Source: Cypionkella sp.
GTDB taxonomy: Bacteria > Pseudomonadota > Alphaproteobacteria > Rhodobacterales > Rhodobacteraceae
Length of the DNA: 64,000 nt
Direction: 5' to 3'
NCBI RefSeq assembly: GCF_030652235.1
Contig: NZ_JAUSBA010000050.1
Coordinates: 38,403-102,402, forward strand
The position numbers and the translations under genes were made by a program. Below the pieces are notes generated by a model. The model did not search any database, was not told the origin of the DNA, and saw only the letters and a program-made list of their open reading frames with translations. Below are positions 55,445 through 63,708 of the stretch, one piece after another. Numbering within the stretch: the first letter of the stretch is position 1; each line of letters begins with the position of its first letter.

Positions 55445-55969
55445 ATGACCTTTCTCAGCGGATTGAAAGACAGCAAGGGCGGCCGCCCCGCCGTGCTTGC
55501 GCTGGTGGTATTGTTGCAAACCTCGGCTGCGGTGTTTTTCGTCGCCAATGCTTTGGCGGAATGGGGGGAAGACGGCTTAGGCCCGCAACTCTGGATGCAG
55601 GCTTTGGTGACTTTGGCGCTGATCTTGGGGGTGGCCTTGGGCGCTTCTGAATTGCGCCGCACCCTCAGCCATCAACAGGACCAAGACGCCACCATCGCCA
55701 AGGCCAGTGGCGAAATGCATCAGGTGGTGCAGCGCCAGTTCGACACATGGCAACTCAGCCGCGCCGAGCGCGACGTGGCCTACCTTGCACTGAAAGGCCT
55801 TGATGTGGCTGAGATCGCCGCTGCCCGCCGCGCCGCCCCCGGCACCGTGCGCGCGCAACTGTCCGCGATTTACGGCAAAGCGGGCATCAGTGGCCGCGCC
55901 CAATTCGCAGCGCATTTCGTCGAGGATTTGCTCGCCGAAGGTTTGCCCGGCGATCCTCCCCCCGTCTGA
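55445..55969 (+). CDS. Membrane-tethered LuxR-type DNA-binding protein
   Basis: A 174-residue protein with two N-terminal membrane helices (about residues 15-38 and 50-68), a short linker, and a C-terminal LuxR-type helix-turn-helix (about 105-160: LSRAERDVAYLALKGLDVAE, PGTVRAQLSAIYGKAGI, SGRAQF). It has no receiver or ligand domain, so a signal would have to reach it through the membrane part. Its place behind a PepSY protein and cytochrome b561 suggests the redox or ion state of the envelope as cue; this is inference. Targets unknown. Confidence 0.82.
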   Translation: MTFLSGLKDSKGGRPAVLALVVLLQTSAAVFFVANALAEWGEDGLGPQLWMQALVTLALILGVALGASELRRTLSHQQDQDATIAKASGEMHQVVQRQFDTWQLSRAERDVAYLALKGLDVAEIAAARRAAPGTVRAQLSAIYGKAGISGRAQFAAHFVEDLLAEGLPGDPPPV

Positions 55970-56061
55970 TTGGGCCTTACGCGCACCAGCCACTGCTTTC
56001 ACGCCGTAGGCTGGCGGCCCGCGCAATCCTTACCAAACCCTTAAACTCTCGCCGCAACCTA

Positions 56062-56101
56062 TTGATATTAAGAACATTCAAAAAGGTCCCAACTCGGGAC
56101 C
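56062..56101 (+). repeat. 40-bp hairpin element, copy C
   Basis: TTGATATTA, an A-rich middle, then GGTCCCAACTCGGGACC. The flank matches copies A and B in the same direction but the hairpin core is the reverse complement of theirs. It lies between the LuxR-type gene and proS. Confidence 0.75.
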
Positions 56102-56198
56102 ACCCATTTTTCCCGCCGATCCCCAAGCAAACCCGCCGCTTGCCTGCCCCCCCTCAACCCGTTAGGAAAGCCCAAACCCTATCTCATGAGGCCTGCGC

Positions 56199-57536
56199 AT
56201 GCGCGTTTCCCGTTACTTTATGCCCGTCCTGAAGGAAAACCCCGCCGAGGCGCAGATCGTCTCGCACCGCTACATGCTGCGGGCGGGGATGATCAAACAG
56301 CAAGCTGCCGGGATCTATTCATGGCTGCCCTTGGGCCTGCGGGTGCTGAACCGCATCCAGCAGATCGTGAACGAGGAACAGGAACGCGCGGGCCATATCC
56401 CGCTGTTGATGCCCACCTTGCAACCCGCCGACCTGTGGCGCGAATCCGGTCGCTACGACGATTACGGCCAGGAAATGCTGCGCATCAAGGATCGTCAGGA
56501 CCGCGAGATGCTCTATGGTCCGACGAATGAGGAGATGATCACCGATATCTTCCGCGCCCATGTCAACAGCTACAAAGACCTGCCGCTGACCCTGTATCAC
56601 ATCCAGTGGAAATTCCGCGACGAGATGCGCCCCCGTTTCGGCGTGATGCGCGGCCGCGAGTTCCTGATGAAAGACGGCTATAACTTTGACGTCGATAAGC
56701 CTGCGGCCCTGCACGCCTACAACCGCCACATGGTCAGCTACCTGCGCACCTATGAACGCATGGGCCTGACCGCCATTCCGATGCGCGCCGATTCCGGCCC
56801 GATCGGCGGCGAAGATACCCACGAATTCCTCGTGCTGGCCGCGACGGGTGAGTCCGAAGTGTTTTTTGATAGCGCCGTCACCGAGCTGCGGCTTGGCACG
56901 CGTGAGGTCGATTACGACAACCGCGAGGAAGTCGCTGCGGTCTGCAAAGAATTCACCACGCTTTACGCCCGCACCGACGAGACCCACGACCCAGCCCTGT
57001 TCGACGCCATCCCGGAAGACCGCCGCAAGGTTGCCCGTGGCATCGAGGTTGGCCAGATCTTTTACTTCGGCACCAAATACTCCGAAGCGATGGGCGCCAC
57101 CGTCGTCACCGCTGATGGATCGAAAGTTCCGGTCGAGATGGGCAGCCACGGCATCGGCGTGTCCCGCCTGCTCGGCGCGATCATCGAGGCCAGCCATGAC
57201 GACAAAGGCATCATCTGGCCCGAGGGCGTGACCCCCTTCCCGGTTGGCATTGTTAACCTAAAGCAAGGCGACGCCGCTGCCGATGCGGCTTGTGAGGGCC
57301 TTTACAAAGCCCTCGCCGCCAAGGGTCTGGAAGCGCTTTATGATGACCGCGAAGAACGCGCCGGCGCAAAATTCGCCACGATGGATCTGATCGGCTTGCC
57401 GTGGCGCATCACCGTCGGCCCGCGCGGTCTGGCGAATGGCGTGGTCGAGTTGACCTCGCGCCGCACCGGAGTTTCGGAGGAACTGACGCCAGAAGCCGCC
57501 GTGACGCGGATTGCTGAGATTTACGCAGGCGTCTAA
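56199..57536 (+). CDS. proS: Prolyl-tRNA synthetase
   Basis: Class II synthetase charging tRNA-Pro. At 445 residues it is the short form lacking the large editing insert, normal for alphaproteobacteria. Motif 1 lies near residues 30-75 ([20 protein letters not shown]), motif 2 around [20 protein letters not shown] (138-157), motif 3 near [16 protein letters not shown] (about 310-325), then the anticodon domain from about 345. It ends in front of a strong terminator. Confidence 0.97.
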   Translation: MRVSRYFMPVLKENPAEAQIVSHRYMLRAGMIKQQAAGIYSWLPLGLRVLNRIQQIVNEEQERAGHIPLLMPTLQPADLWRESGRYDDYGQEMLRIKDRQDREMLYGPTNEEMITDIFRAHVNSYKDLPLTLYHIQWKFRDEMRPRFGVMRGREFLMKDGYNFDVDKPAALHAYNRHMVSYLRTYERMGLTAIPMRADSGPIGGEDTHEFLVLAATGESEVFFDSAVTELRLGTREVDYDNREEVAAVCKEFTTLYARTDETHDPALFDAIPEDRRKVARGIEVGQIFYFGTKYSEAMGATVVTADGSKVPVEMGSHGIGVSRLLGAIIEASHDDKGIIWPEGVTPFPVGIVNLKQGDAAADAACEGLYKALAAKGLEALYDDREERAGAKFATMDLIGLPWRITVGPRGLANGVVELTSRRTGVSEELTPEAAVTRIAEIYAGV

Positions 57537-57566
57537 GCCTAACAATCCATCGAAAATATCTTATGT

Positions 57567-57598
57567 CCTGTGCAGACCGCCTGCACAGGGCTTTTTTT
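57567..57598 (+). terminator. Terminator of proS
   Basis: CCTGTGCAG and CTGCACAGG pair perfectly around ACCGC and are followed by GCTTTTTTTAT, a textbook intrinsic terminator 30 nt after the stop. Confidence 0.92.
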
Positions 57599-57613
57599 AT
57601 TTGGAGCATCCGC

Positions 57614-58603
57614 ATGGACTATCGTCGCTTGGGCAAATCCGGCCTGAAGGTTTCCGAGTTTTCTTTTGGTTCTTGGGTCACTTTTGGCAAACAGGTCGAT
57701 GGCAATGATGCCAAATCTCTGATGACCATCGCCTATGACGCAGGCATCAATTTTTTTGACAACGCAGAGGGCTATGAGGCTGGCAACTCTGAGTTGGTGA
57801 TGGGGCAGGCGCTGAACAGCCTTGGCTGGACCCGAGACAGCTATATCGTCTCGTCGAAAGTGTTTTGGGGCGGCGAGAAACCCACCCAGCGCGGGCTTTC
57901 CGCCAAGCATGTGAATGAAGCCTGCCACGCCGCCCTGCGCCGCCTGCAAGTCGATTACCTTGACCTGTATTTCTGCCACCGCCCCGACATTGACACGCCC
58001 ATAGAGGAAACCGTGCGGGCGATGCACAACCTGATTGCCCAAGGCAAGGTGTTGTACTGGGGCACCTCGGAATGGTCCGCCCAGCAGATCACCGAAGCGC
58101 ATGCGGTGGCCCGCGCAGCAGGTCTGACGCCGCCTACGATGGAGCAGCCGCAATACAACCTGTTCGAACGCCAGAAGGTCGAGGCCGATTATGCGCCGAT
58201 CTACGACACCTACGGCCTTGGCACCACGATCTGGTCGCCGCTCGCCTCGGGCATCCTCACCGGCAAATATAACGCCGCGATCCCGAACGACAGCCGGATG
58301 ACCCTACCCGGCTATGAATGGCTGCGCGATATGCTGGCCTCGGATGCGGGGCAGGCCAAACTGGCAAAAACCCGCGCGCTGGGGGATTTGGCCGATAAAG
58401 CGGGCCTGCCGCTCGCACATCTGGCGCTGCTGTGGTGCTTGGCCAATCCGCGCGTCTCAACCGTGATCCTTGGTGCCTCGCGCGCCAGTCAGTTGACCGA
58501 TAACCTCTCGGCTTTACAGCATAAAGCCAAGCTAACACCCGAGGTGATGGCCGAGATCGAGACGATCATGGCCAATAAACCAGCGGCAGCGCAACGGTTC
58601 TAG
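57614..58603 (+). CDS. Aldo/keto reductase (KCNAB-like)
   Basis: A 329-residue NADPH-dependent oxidoreductase of the aldo/keto reductase barrel, closest in look to the voltage-gated potassium channel beta-subunit type. The catalytic tetrad is visible: Asp in NFFDNAEGYEAG with its Tyr, Lys in VSSKVFWGG and His in YFCHRPD; the cofactor end is VSTVILGASRASQL. GGAG stands ten bases before ATG 57614. Physiological substrate unknown. Confidence 0.92.
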   Translation: MDYRRLGKSGLKVSEFSFGSWVTFGKQVDGNDAKSLMTIAYDAGINFFDNAEGYEAGNSELVMGQALNSLGWTRDSYIVSSKVFWGGEKPTQRGLSAKHVNEACHAALRRLQVDYLDLYFCHRPDIDTPIEETVRAMHNLIAQGKVLYWGTSEWSAQQITEAHAVARAAGLTPPTMEQPQYNLFERQKVEADYAPIYDTYGLGTTIWSPLASGILTGKYNAAIPNDSRMTLPGYEWLRDMLASDAGQAKLAKTRALGDLADKAGLPLAHLALLWCLANPRVSTVILGASRASQLTDNLSALQHKAKLTPEVMAEIETIMANKPAAAQRF

Positions 58604-58639
58604 GTTGACGATCCTGCCAACAGCGGGAACTCTGCGACG

Positions 58640-58680
58640 AAGCCGGGGGGCTGCGCGCCCCCCGCGGATTTGCAGGCAAA
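58640..58680. terminator. GC-rich hairpin after the aldo/keto reductase
   Basis: CCGGGGGGCTGCGCGCCCCCCG forms a stable hairpin and GATTTGCAGGCAAATC directly after it is a second small inverted repeat. Neither has a strong T run. Confidence 0.45.
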
Positions 58681-58691
58681 TCGCCCCCGAC

Positions 58692-58716
58692 GATACTTGA
58701 GCACAGAGGATCACCA
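58692..58716 (+). repeat. Dispersed tail repeat, shortened copy 5
   Basis: GATACTTGAGCACAGAGGAT matches copy 3 (GATATTTGAGCACAGTGGAT) at 18 of 20 bases. Here it also provides the AGAGGA ribosome site of the ThuA gene. Confidence 0.5.
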
Positions 58717-59375
58717 TGACCAAAGCGCTGATCACATGGGGCGGCTGGGACGGCCATCAGCCGGATAAGGTTGCGGCTTTCTTCGCCGAGGAACTCCGCG
58801 CGGCGGGCATGCAGGTAGAGGTGACGGATAGCCTTGGCTGTTTTGACGACGCAGACCGTTTGGCCGACCTCAGCTTGATCGTCCCGGTCTGGACCATGAG
58901 CAGTATCGAGCCACACCGATCCGAAAACGTCGTCGCTGCCGTCGCAGCGGGCGTGGGTCTGGCAGGCTGTCATGGCGGTATGTGCGACGCCTTTCGTGAC
59001 GATGTGCTGTGGCAGTTCATGACCGGGGCGCAATGGGTGGCGCATCCCGGAAATGACGGGGTGAACTACCGGGTGCGGATGGTCTCGGACGATCCGCTGG
59101 TGGCCGGGATCGCTGACTTTGATGTGGCGACCGAGCAATACTACCTTCACATCGACCCCGCTGTCCGCATCCATGCCGTCTGTGATTTCCCCGTGGCCGA
59201 CGGGCCCCATGCGCCGAACGGCCCCGTGGCGATGCCAGTGGTGTTCTCAAAACTCTGGGGCCAAGGCCGGGTCTATTACAACGCTTTGGGCCATCAGGCT
59301 GATGTCATCAACCACGGCCCGGCGCGCGTGCTCATGCGGCGCGGTCTTATGTGGGCTGCCAAACTAAATGGGTGA
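58716..59375 (+). CDS. ThuA-domain protein
   Basis: A 219-residue protein of the ThuA family, a class-I-glutamine-amidotransferase-like fold named after trehalose utilisation in rhizobia. Typical features are ALITWGGWDGHQPDKVAAFF at the start, GVGLAGCHGGMCDAF near residue 85-99 and HPGNDGVNYRV, TEQYYLHIDP and GQGRVYYNALGH later. The exact reaction is unknown. It is the last intact gene before the AT-rich island. Confidence 0.9.
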   Translation: MTKALITWGGWDGHQPDKVAAFFAEELRAAGMQVEVTDSLGCFDDADRLADLSLIVPVWTMSSIEPHRSENVVAAVAAGVGLAGCHGGMCDAFRDDVLWQFMTGAQWVAHPGNDGVNYRVRMVSDDPLVAGIADFDVATEQYYLHIDPAVRIHAVCDFPVADGPHAPNGPVAMPVVFSKLWGQGRVYYNALGHQADVINHGPARVLMRRGLMWAAKLNG

Positions 59376-59479
59376 AGGGCGTTGCAAGACTTGGCGCGGG
59401 CGAAAGGCTTTGCAACCGCTGACGGTATGGGCCACGGCCAAGCCATGTCGATTTTCGCGTTGTTGAAGGGCAAGACAGA

Positions 59480-59706
59480 CTACCTGTCACATACCGGAAG
59501 GTGATATGGCTGTTTCTGAAACCACTCTGGCTTCAGCTTGTACCAGCCTTCACCGCCTGCAAGGGCGTCTTGCTGCCCAAGGCTGACTGCGGCAGCAGTT
59601 GGTTGTAGTGCAACACATAGCGGTGCAGCGTGGCTTCCAGTCCCTCGCCCGAACGGATGTGGTGGCTTTGCAGCATCACTTCGAACTGACCGTTGAAGCG
59701 CTTTAC
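59480..59706 (-). pseudogene. IS481-type transposase, 3' remnant
   Basis: Only the end of an integrase-core transposase remains: VKRFNGQFEVMLQSHHIRSG, LHRYVLHYNQLLPQSALGSK and TPLQAVK, followed in a second frame by WYKLKPEWFQKQPYHLPVCD and a stop at 59480. A frameshift near 59545 joins the two. There is no catalytic core and no clear inverted repeat. It marks the left edge of the AT-rich region. Confidence 0.72.
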
Positions 59707-60238
59707 CCGCCGCACCCACAGCCTGATCGAGGGCGAGCGCATCAGGTAAGCCGAATAAACCTCCAGCGCCTTCGCCAGAGAAGGCACACGGTCAAGCGGC
59801 ACTTTGTTGCAACGACATTCGGCGCACCCCGCTAACTCTTTATTACGATCGGATTTGATGATCGGATCGACTGACAGATCGATGATGGACCGCTCCGCCG
59901 GAGCATCCGTCGTTCGGGCCGCTACTCGCTCGAAGCAAAGAAAAACCTCTCCTTGCGCCTTTTTGCCTATTTTTTGCGGTGAAGCCCGTGGCTGACAGCC
60001 CGCTTGCGGGCGGCCCATTAAAGCGACCGCTACCACCGGCTTTGCAACGCTCGTAGGACGGCAACTGTCATTCGGTCTCCTTGCTGGCAAATATTGCTCT
60101 CAAAAAAACCAGAGCAAAACCGCGACAGGTCCAAGGCGCAGGATTTGCTAAGTAAGTTCAGATATCAATTGCCAGACGCATTTTCTATTGCATTTTCCCA
60201 TAACGCATATACAAAGTATATACAAATGGAGCGAAAAT
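59707..60238. other. Region without a recognisable gene upstream of the RHH gene
   Basis: About 530 nt. Open stretches exist on both strands but none shows a family motif. From about 60090 the base use becomes more AT-rich. The last 60 nt form the promoter of the RHH gene and hold the repeats at 60207-60226. Confidence 0.5.
60207..60226. promoter_or_regulatory. Repeats in the promoter of the RHH gene (possible operator)
   Basis: Two direct copies of ATATACAAA (60207-60215 and 60218-60226) that also form the inverted repeat ATATAC-AAA-GTATAT. They end 12 nt before the RHH start. Ribbon-helix-helix proteins commonly bind such short tandem or inverted sites in their own promoters. Confidence 0.5.
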
Positions 60239-60577
60239 ATGAGCAAACAAAAAGCAGACGGCAAAGACAAGAAGAAGAGCAGCCAACTTGTCATTCGGCT
60301 GGACAAGACCGAGCGGGATGTCTTCGTGAAGCTCTGTGAGCGGATGCATACCAGTGCCGCCCGCGAAATACGTCGGTTCATGCGCGAGTTTGTCAGCGCA
60401 AACTCGGTCAGTGAACTTGGTGCTGGCGTAGAATTGGAAACCGCTGTGGTTCCGCAAGCGCCCGACGACGCGCCGGTCCTTGACGCAATGGCAGCGCCTG
60501 AACCCGAATCGCCAGTCGAAGTTGCCGTAGACGAAACAGATAGACCCAAGAAGAAGCCGAAGCGCGTGCAGCAATAA
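60239..60577 (+). CDS. Ribbon-helix-helix (Arc/ParG-like) protein
   Basis: A 112-residue protein. A lysine-rich flexible N-terminus (MSKQKADGKDKKKSS, 1-15) leads into a ribbon-helix-helix core at about 16-50 (QLVIRLDKTERDVFVKLCER, then SAAREIRRFMREFV). The rest (about 55-112) is acidic and Pro/Ala-rich, ending in a basic KKKPKRVQQ. A basic tail before an RHH fold recalls ParG/Omega proteins, which both bind centromere repeats and stimulate ParA. A ParA-type gene lies two genes downstream. The ribosome site is weak. Simple autorepressor is the alternative. Confidence 0.72.
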   Translation: MSKQKADGKDKKKSSQLVIRLDKTERDVFVKLCERMHTSAAREIRRFMREFVSANSVSELGAGVELETAVVPQAPDDAPVLDAMAAPEPESPVEVAVDETDRPKKKPKRVQQ

Positions 60578-60865
60578 GAGGCTTGCTCGGCGCTTTCGCG
60601 CCGCCAGCTAAGCCGCCCGAAGTCAGGTGATCCACCTGTTTTTGCGTGCCCGCACATAAAGATATTCTGTTACTACTATCCTGCGTAACCGGCCTTGTGG
60701 TTTCTAATTGTGATCATCAGCAGAGCGGATTCCGGCAACAGGTGCCCGCAACAATTTGCGTCAGCGCCGCAGGACGAAGGTCTCAAGGCAGCTGAAACTG
60801 GATCGAACCATTCTGTCTTGAAAGTGGCGTCGACCGTCTGAACATACCAGAAAGACCCATGCATC
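60578..60865. other. Gap between RHH and CHAD genes
   Basis: 288 nt with a small hairpin (GGCGCTTTCGCGCC near 60590) and no supported gene. A separate promoter for the CHAD-ParA-CYTH unit may lie here. Confidence 0.45.
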
Positions 60866-62392
60866 ATGCAATCCGAGAGCGATTGTTACTATTTGCCAGC
60901 ACGCGCAATTGACACCTTAGCCGGAGGAGCCTTCGGAAGGCTGACCCCCATGCTGACTTTGACAGAAGGTGCGACCCAATTTACCGTGCTCGATTACTTC
61001 GACGAGTCTTTGCGCCGCGCTGGCCGGTTACTTCTGGAGACCGGCCCTATACTTGAGCTGCTGATGGCCGATGGTCACGTGCTTTCCCAAGCGGCCAAAC
61101 GTAGCGGGCAGTTCGTTGCTGATCTGCAAGAGGGACAGGTCAAACACGCCCTCGCGGATTTATCACCCCTGCGCAGTTTGTTGCCGATAGGGTCTGGCAA
61201 CTTGCGCAAGGGAACACTTGCTCTGCTGGATGATGACCAAAAGACCCATTGTCGCGCGAATCTGTACATGCTGTCCGACACGGGCGGAGCGGGCGTAATT
61301 CTAATTACTTTACACGGTCTACGTGGCTATGACAAATCACTTGCCGCGCTGCGCGCGCAGATCCGCGATTGCGACGGCACCGCATTGAGCAGTGGTGGAC
61401 TATATGCAAACCTATTTCCCAAGCATGTCGCATATAATGCAAAACCAAAGGTTATCATCGAGTCTGATGCGACCACATACCAAGCCGCCAGCGATATCAT
61501 CTCAACCTATCTGTCAGTAGCGCGCGCCAACGAGGGCGGCATTCGTGCAGACTGCGACTCCGAATTTCTGCACGACTATCGCATCGCGATGCGCAAAATC
61601 CGCTCGGTTCTGAGCCTTTTTAAAGGGGTTTATGAGCAAGATCAGACCATTGACCTTAAGGCTAGATTTGTTGATCTGATGGCCCCGACAGGGCGGCTTC
61701 GCGATCTGGATGTCTATTTACAGGAGAAGCAGCGGTTTTATGACCTTTTGCCGCAAACCCTGTACAGCGGCCTGGACACGATGTTCGGGATGTTCAGCGA
61801 AGAGAGAAACCGCGAGAAAACCAAACTGACAGATCACTTGCACAGCATCAAATATGCGGACGAGATATCAAGTCTTGCGAAACTGTTTGCAAAACGCAAA
61901 AAGCTGAGATCTGGACCGACAGCGGCGCTCAAGGTGGATGGCTATGCCTGCAACCTGATCTGGAAACGCTACCGAAAAATCTGCAAAATTGGTGGTGCTA
62001 TCGCGCCTGAAATGCCCGATGTCGAGGTGCACGCGCTGCGTATTCATTGCAAGAAACTGCGCTACCTGATGGAATTTTTCAGCCCGCTTTTTGCGAAGCC
62101 AGAGTTCAAAGACCTGCTCAGACCGCTAAAGCATTTGCAGGACAATCTTGGGCTGTTCAATGACTACTCGATTCAACAGATTAGCCTGCAAGACTTTCTT
62201 CGGCAAGCAAATGACTGGGCCAATGACACCAAACTGCATGTCGCTCAAAGCGTCGGCGCACTGACGGCCGTGCTACATCTTCGGCAGATCGAGGAACGAG
62301 CGAAGATTGTCGACAGCTTCGCGCTGTTCAACAGCCTGCAAACCCAATCGACATTCCGTGAGCTGTTTCACGACGGAAGGCCCAAGTCATGA
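60866..62392 (+). CDS. CHAD-domain protein with degenerate CYTH-like N-terminus
   Basis: A 508-residue protein. The C-terminal half (about 210-495) is a CHAD domain: repeated helices with conserved basic/His patches, FLHDYRIAMRKIRSVLSLFK, GRLRDLDVYLQ, VEVHALRIHCKKLRYLMEFF and LKHLQDNLGLFNDYSI. CHAD domains bind polyphosphate and target it. Residues about 25-185 resemble a CYTH fold in strand order (VLDYFDESLRRAGRLLLE, CRANLYMLSD) but lack the ExExK motif, so they are probably not catalytic. Its stop overlaps the parA-type start (ATGA). Confidence 0.85.
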   Translation: MQSESDCYYLPARAIDTLAGGAFGRLTPMLTLTEGATQFTVLDYFDESLRRAGRLLLETGPILELLMADGHVLSQAAKRSGQFVADLQEGQVKHALADLSPLRSLLPIGSGNLRKGTLALLDDDQKTHCRANLYMLSDTGGAGVILITLHGLRGYDKSLAALRAQIRDCDGTALSSGGLYANLFPKHVAYNAKPKVIIESDATTYQAASDIISTYLSVARANEGGIRADCDSEFLHDYRIAMRKIRSVLSLFKGVYEQDQTIDLKARFVDLMAPTGRLRDLDVYLQEKQRFYDLLPQTLYSGLDTMFGMFSEERNREKTKLTDHLHSIKYADEISSLAKLFAKRKKLRSGPTAALKVDGYACNLIWKRYRKICKIGGAIAPEMPDVEVHALRIHCKKLRYLMEFFSPLFAKPEFKDLLRPLKHLQDNLGLFNDYSIQQISLQDFLRQANDWANDTKLHVAQSVGALTAVLHLRQIEERAKIVDSFALFNSLQTQSTFRELFHDGRPKS

Positions 62393-63141
62393 AAATCATC
62401 GCCTGTTATTCAAACAAGGGCGGCGTGGGCAAAACCGCAACCTCGGTCAATTTAGCCTATGCCTTCGCCGCAGCGGGAAAACGCATATTGTTGTGCGACC
62501 TGGATCCCCAAGGCGCTTCAAGTTTCTACTTCCGCGTGAAGCCCTCAAAAAAACTGACCGAGGCAAGCTTCTTCGAGGATGTTGAAAAGTTTACTAAAGC
62601 GATCAGAGGCAGCGACTACGACAATCTTGATGTCCTGCCCGCGAATATGGGTTTTCGGGATTTCGACGTATTCCTGTCACGCATGCGAGACAGCCGTTCG
62701 CGCCTGAAAAAGGCGCTGGCCGCCGTCAAAGGCGATTATGATGTTATCCTGCTGGATTGTCCGCCCAATATCTCTGCCCTGTCAGAAAACGTGTTTCGCG
62801 CTGCAGATGCCATTCTTGTTCCCGTGATCCCAACGACGCTTTCCCATAGAACCTTCGAGCAGCTTGTGGACTTTTTCAAGGAGAACGACCTTCCGCTAAA
62901 GAAGCTGCACGGGTTCTATTGCATGGTGCAGGGTGTCAAGTCCCTGCATAGTGAGACCATCGACGCGATGAACCATGTCTATCAAAAATGGTTTATGACG
63001 GCGCAGATCCCGTTTGCGTCAGATATCGAACGCATGGGTCTGCACCGTGCTCCCGTCATGGCCTCTGCGCCAAACAGCTTGGCGAGCAAGGCGTATCAGG
63101 CGCTTTACCAAGAAGTCATAAAGCGGGTGGCAGGTGTATGA
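62389..63141 (+). CDS. ParA-family ATPase
   Basis: A 250-residue Walker-type ATPase of the ParA/MinD family, which uses ATP-dependent DNA or surface binding to space out cargo. The deviant Walker A is SNKGGVGKTATSVN (residues 8-21) with the signature lysine, then CDLDPQGASS and VILLDCPPNISALSENV (Walker B). It has no N-terminal helix-turn-helix, as in type Ib plasmid ParA and orphan cargo-positioning ParAs (McdA-like). It overlaps the CHAD gene upstream and the CYTH gene downstream by ATGA, so the three are made together. Confidence 0.9.
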   Translation: MKIIACYSNKGGVGKTATSVNLAYAFAAAGKRILLCDLDPQGASSFYFRVKPSKKLTEASFFEDVEKFTKAIRGSDYDNLDVLPANMGFRDFDVFLSRMRDSRSRLKKALAAVKGDYDVILLDCPPNISALSENVFRAADAILVPVIPTTLSHRTFEQLVDFFKENDLPLKKLHGFYCMVQGVKSLHSETIDAMNHVYQKWFMTAQIPFASDIERMGLHRAPVMASAPNSLASKAYQALYQEVIKRVAGV

Positions 63142-63540
63142 ATGAGAATGTCCCAGTCGAGATCGAGCGCAAGTTTTGGTACTAGCCCTACCCAACCTAC
63201 AGGACCTGACGCCGGTTCAGGTGCGTCAAGGCTTTCTCACATCAGCCGATGACTCGGTTGAAGTCCGTCTGCGTCAAATGGGCGAAGCTTGTTTCATAGC
63301 ACTGAAATCAGGCGCGGGGTTGGTGCGATCAGAATATGAGGTTCCGATCACACCAGTCGCAGTTCAATGCGCTTGTGGCCCGCAACGCAGCGTCGGCGCC
63401 TCGAAAAGACCCGCTACCAAGGCAGTTTAGGTCATGAGCGGGCCTTTGAATTAGACATATTTTTGGGGAGGTTGCCTCCTTTGATACTGGTGGAAGTCGA
63501 ATTCTCTGCCGTCAAAGCTGCGATTGACTTTACTGAGCTC
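63138..63540 (+). pseudogene. CYTH-domain (triphosphate tunnel) protein, frameshifted
   Basis: Begins with MNENVPVEIERKFW, the CYTH signature ExExK (EIERK), but hits TAG at codon 16; adding one G in the GG run at 63177-63179 would restore VLALPNLQDLTPVQVRQGFL. Further CYTH parts are in other frames: SVEVRLRQMGEACFIALKSG, then QFNALVARNAAS, then RLEKTRYQGSLGHERAFELD and ILVEVEFSAVKAAIDF. At least three slips (about 63178, 63361, 63402). After about 63540 family likeness is lost. The ATG overlaps the parA stop, so it once closed the operon. CYTH proteins act on triphosphates or polyphosphate. Confidence 0.8.
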
Positions 63541-63708
63541 GCCCTGATTAATGTTCATCGCATTGATTTTGCTATAGGAAGTGGCGTTTTTTCTCGTGTT
63601 GAGGTGCAAGGTTTAGTAGGATTTCGGTTGAAACCCTGCAATTTCGGTTCTGGTCATGAAGCACCGCCCACCCCCCGAGCAACAAGACGACCTGCTGCGT
63701 CCGCGCCT
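63541..63708. other. Region between CYTH remnant and IS3 element
   Basis: No gene supported. It may contain the displaced or degraded 3' end of the CYTH gene. The IS end begins near 63709. Confidence 0.4.

Noticed and set aside
60676..60867. Minus-strand open frame of 63 codons between the RHH and CHAD genes
   Set aside because: No domain, weak start context and overlap with the likely promoter of the CHAD operon.
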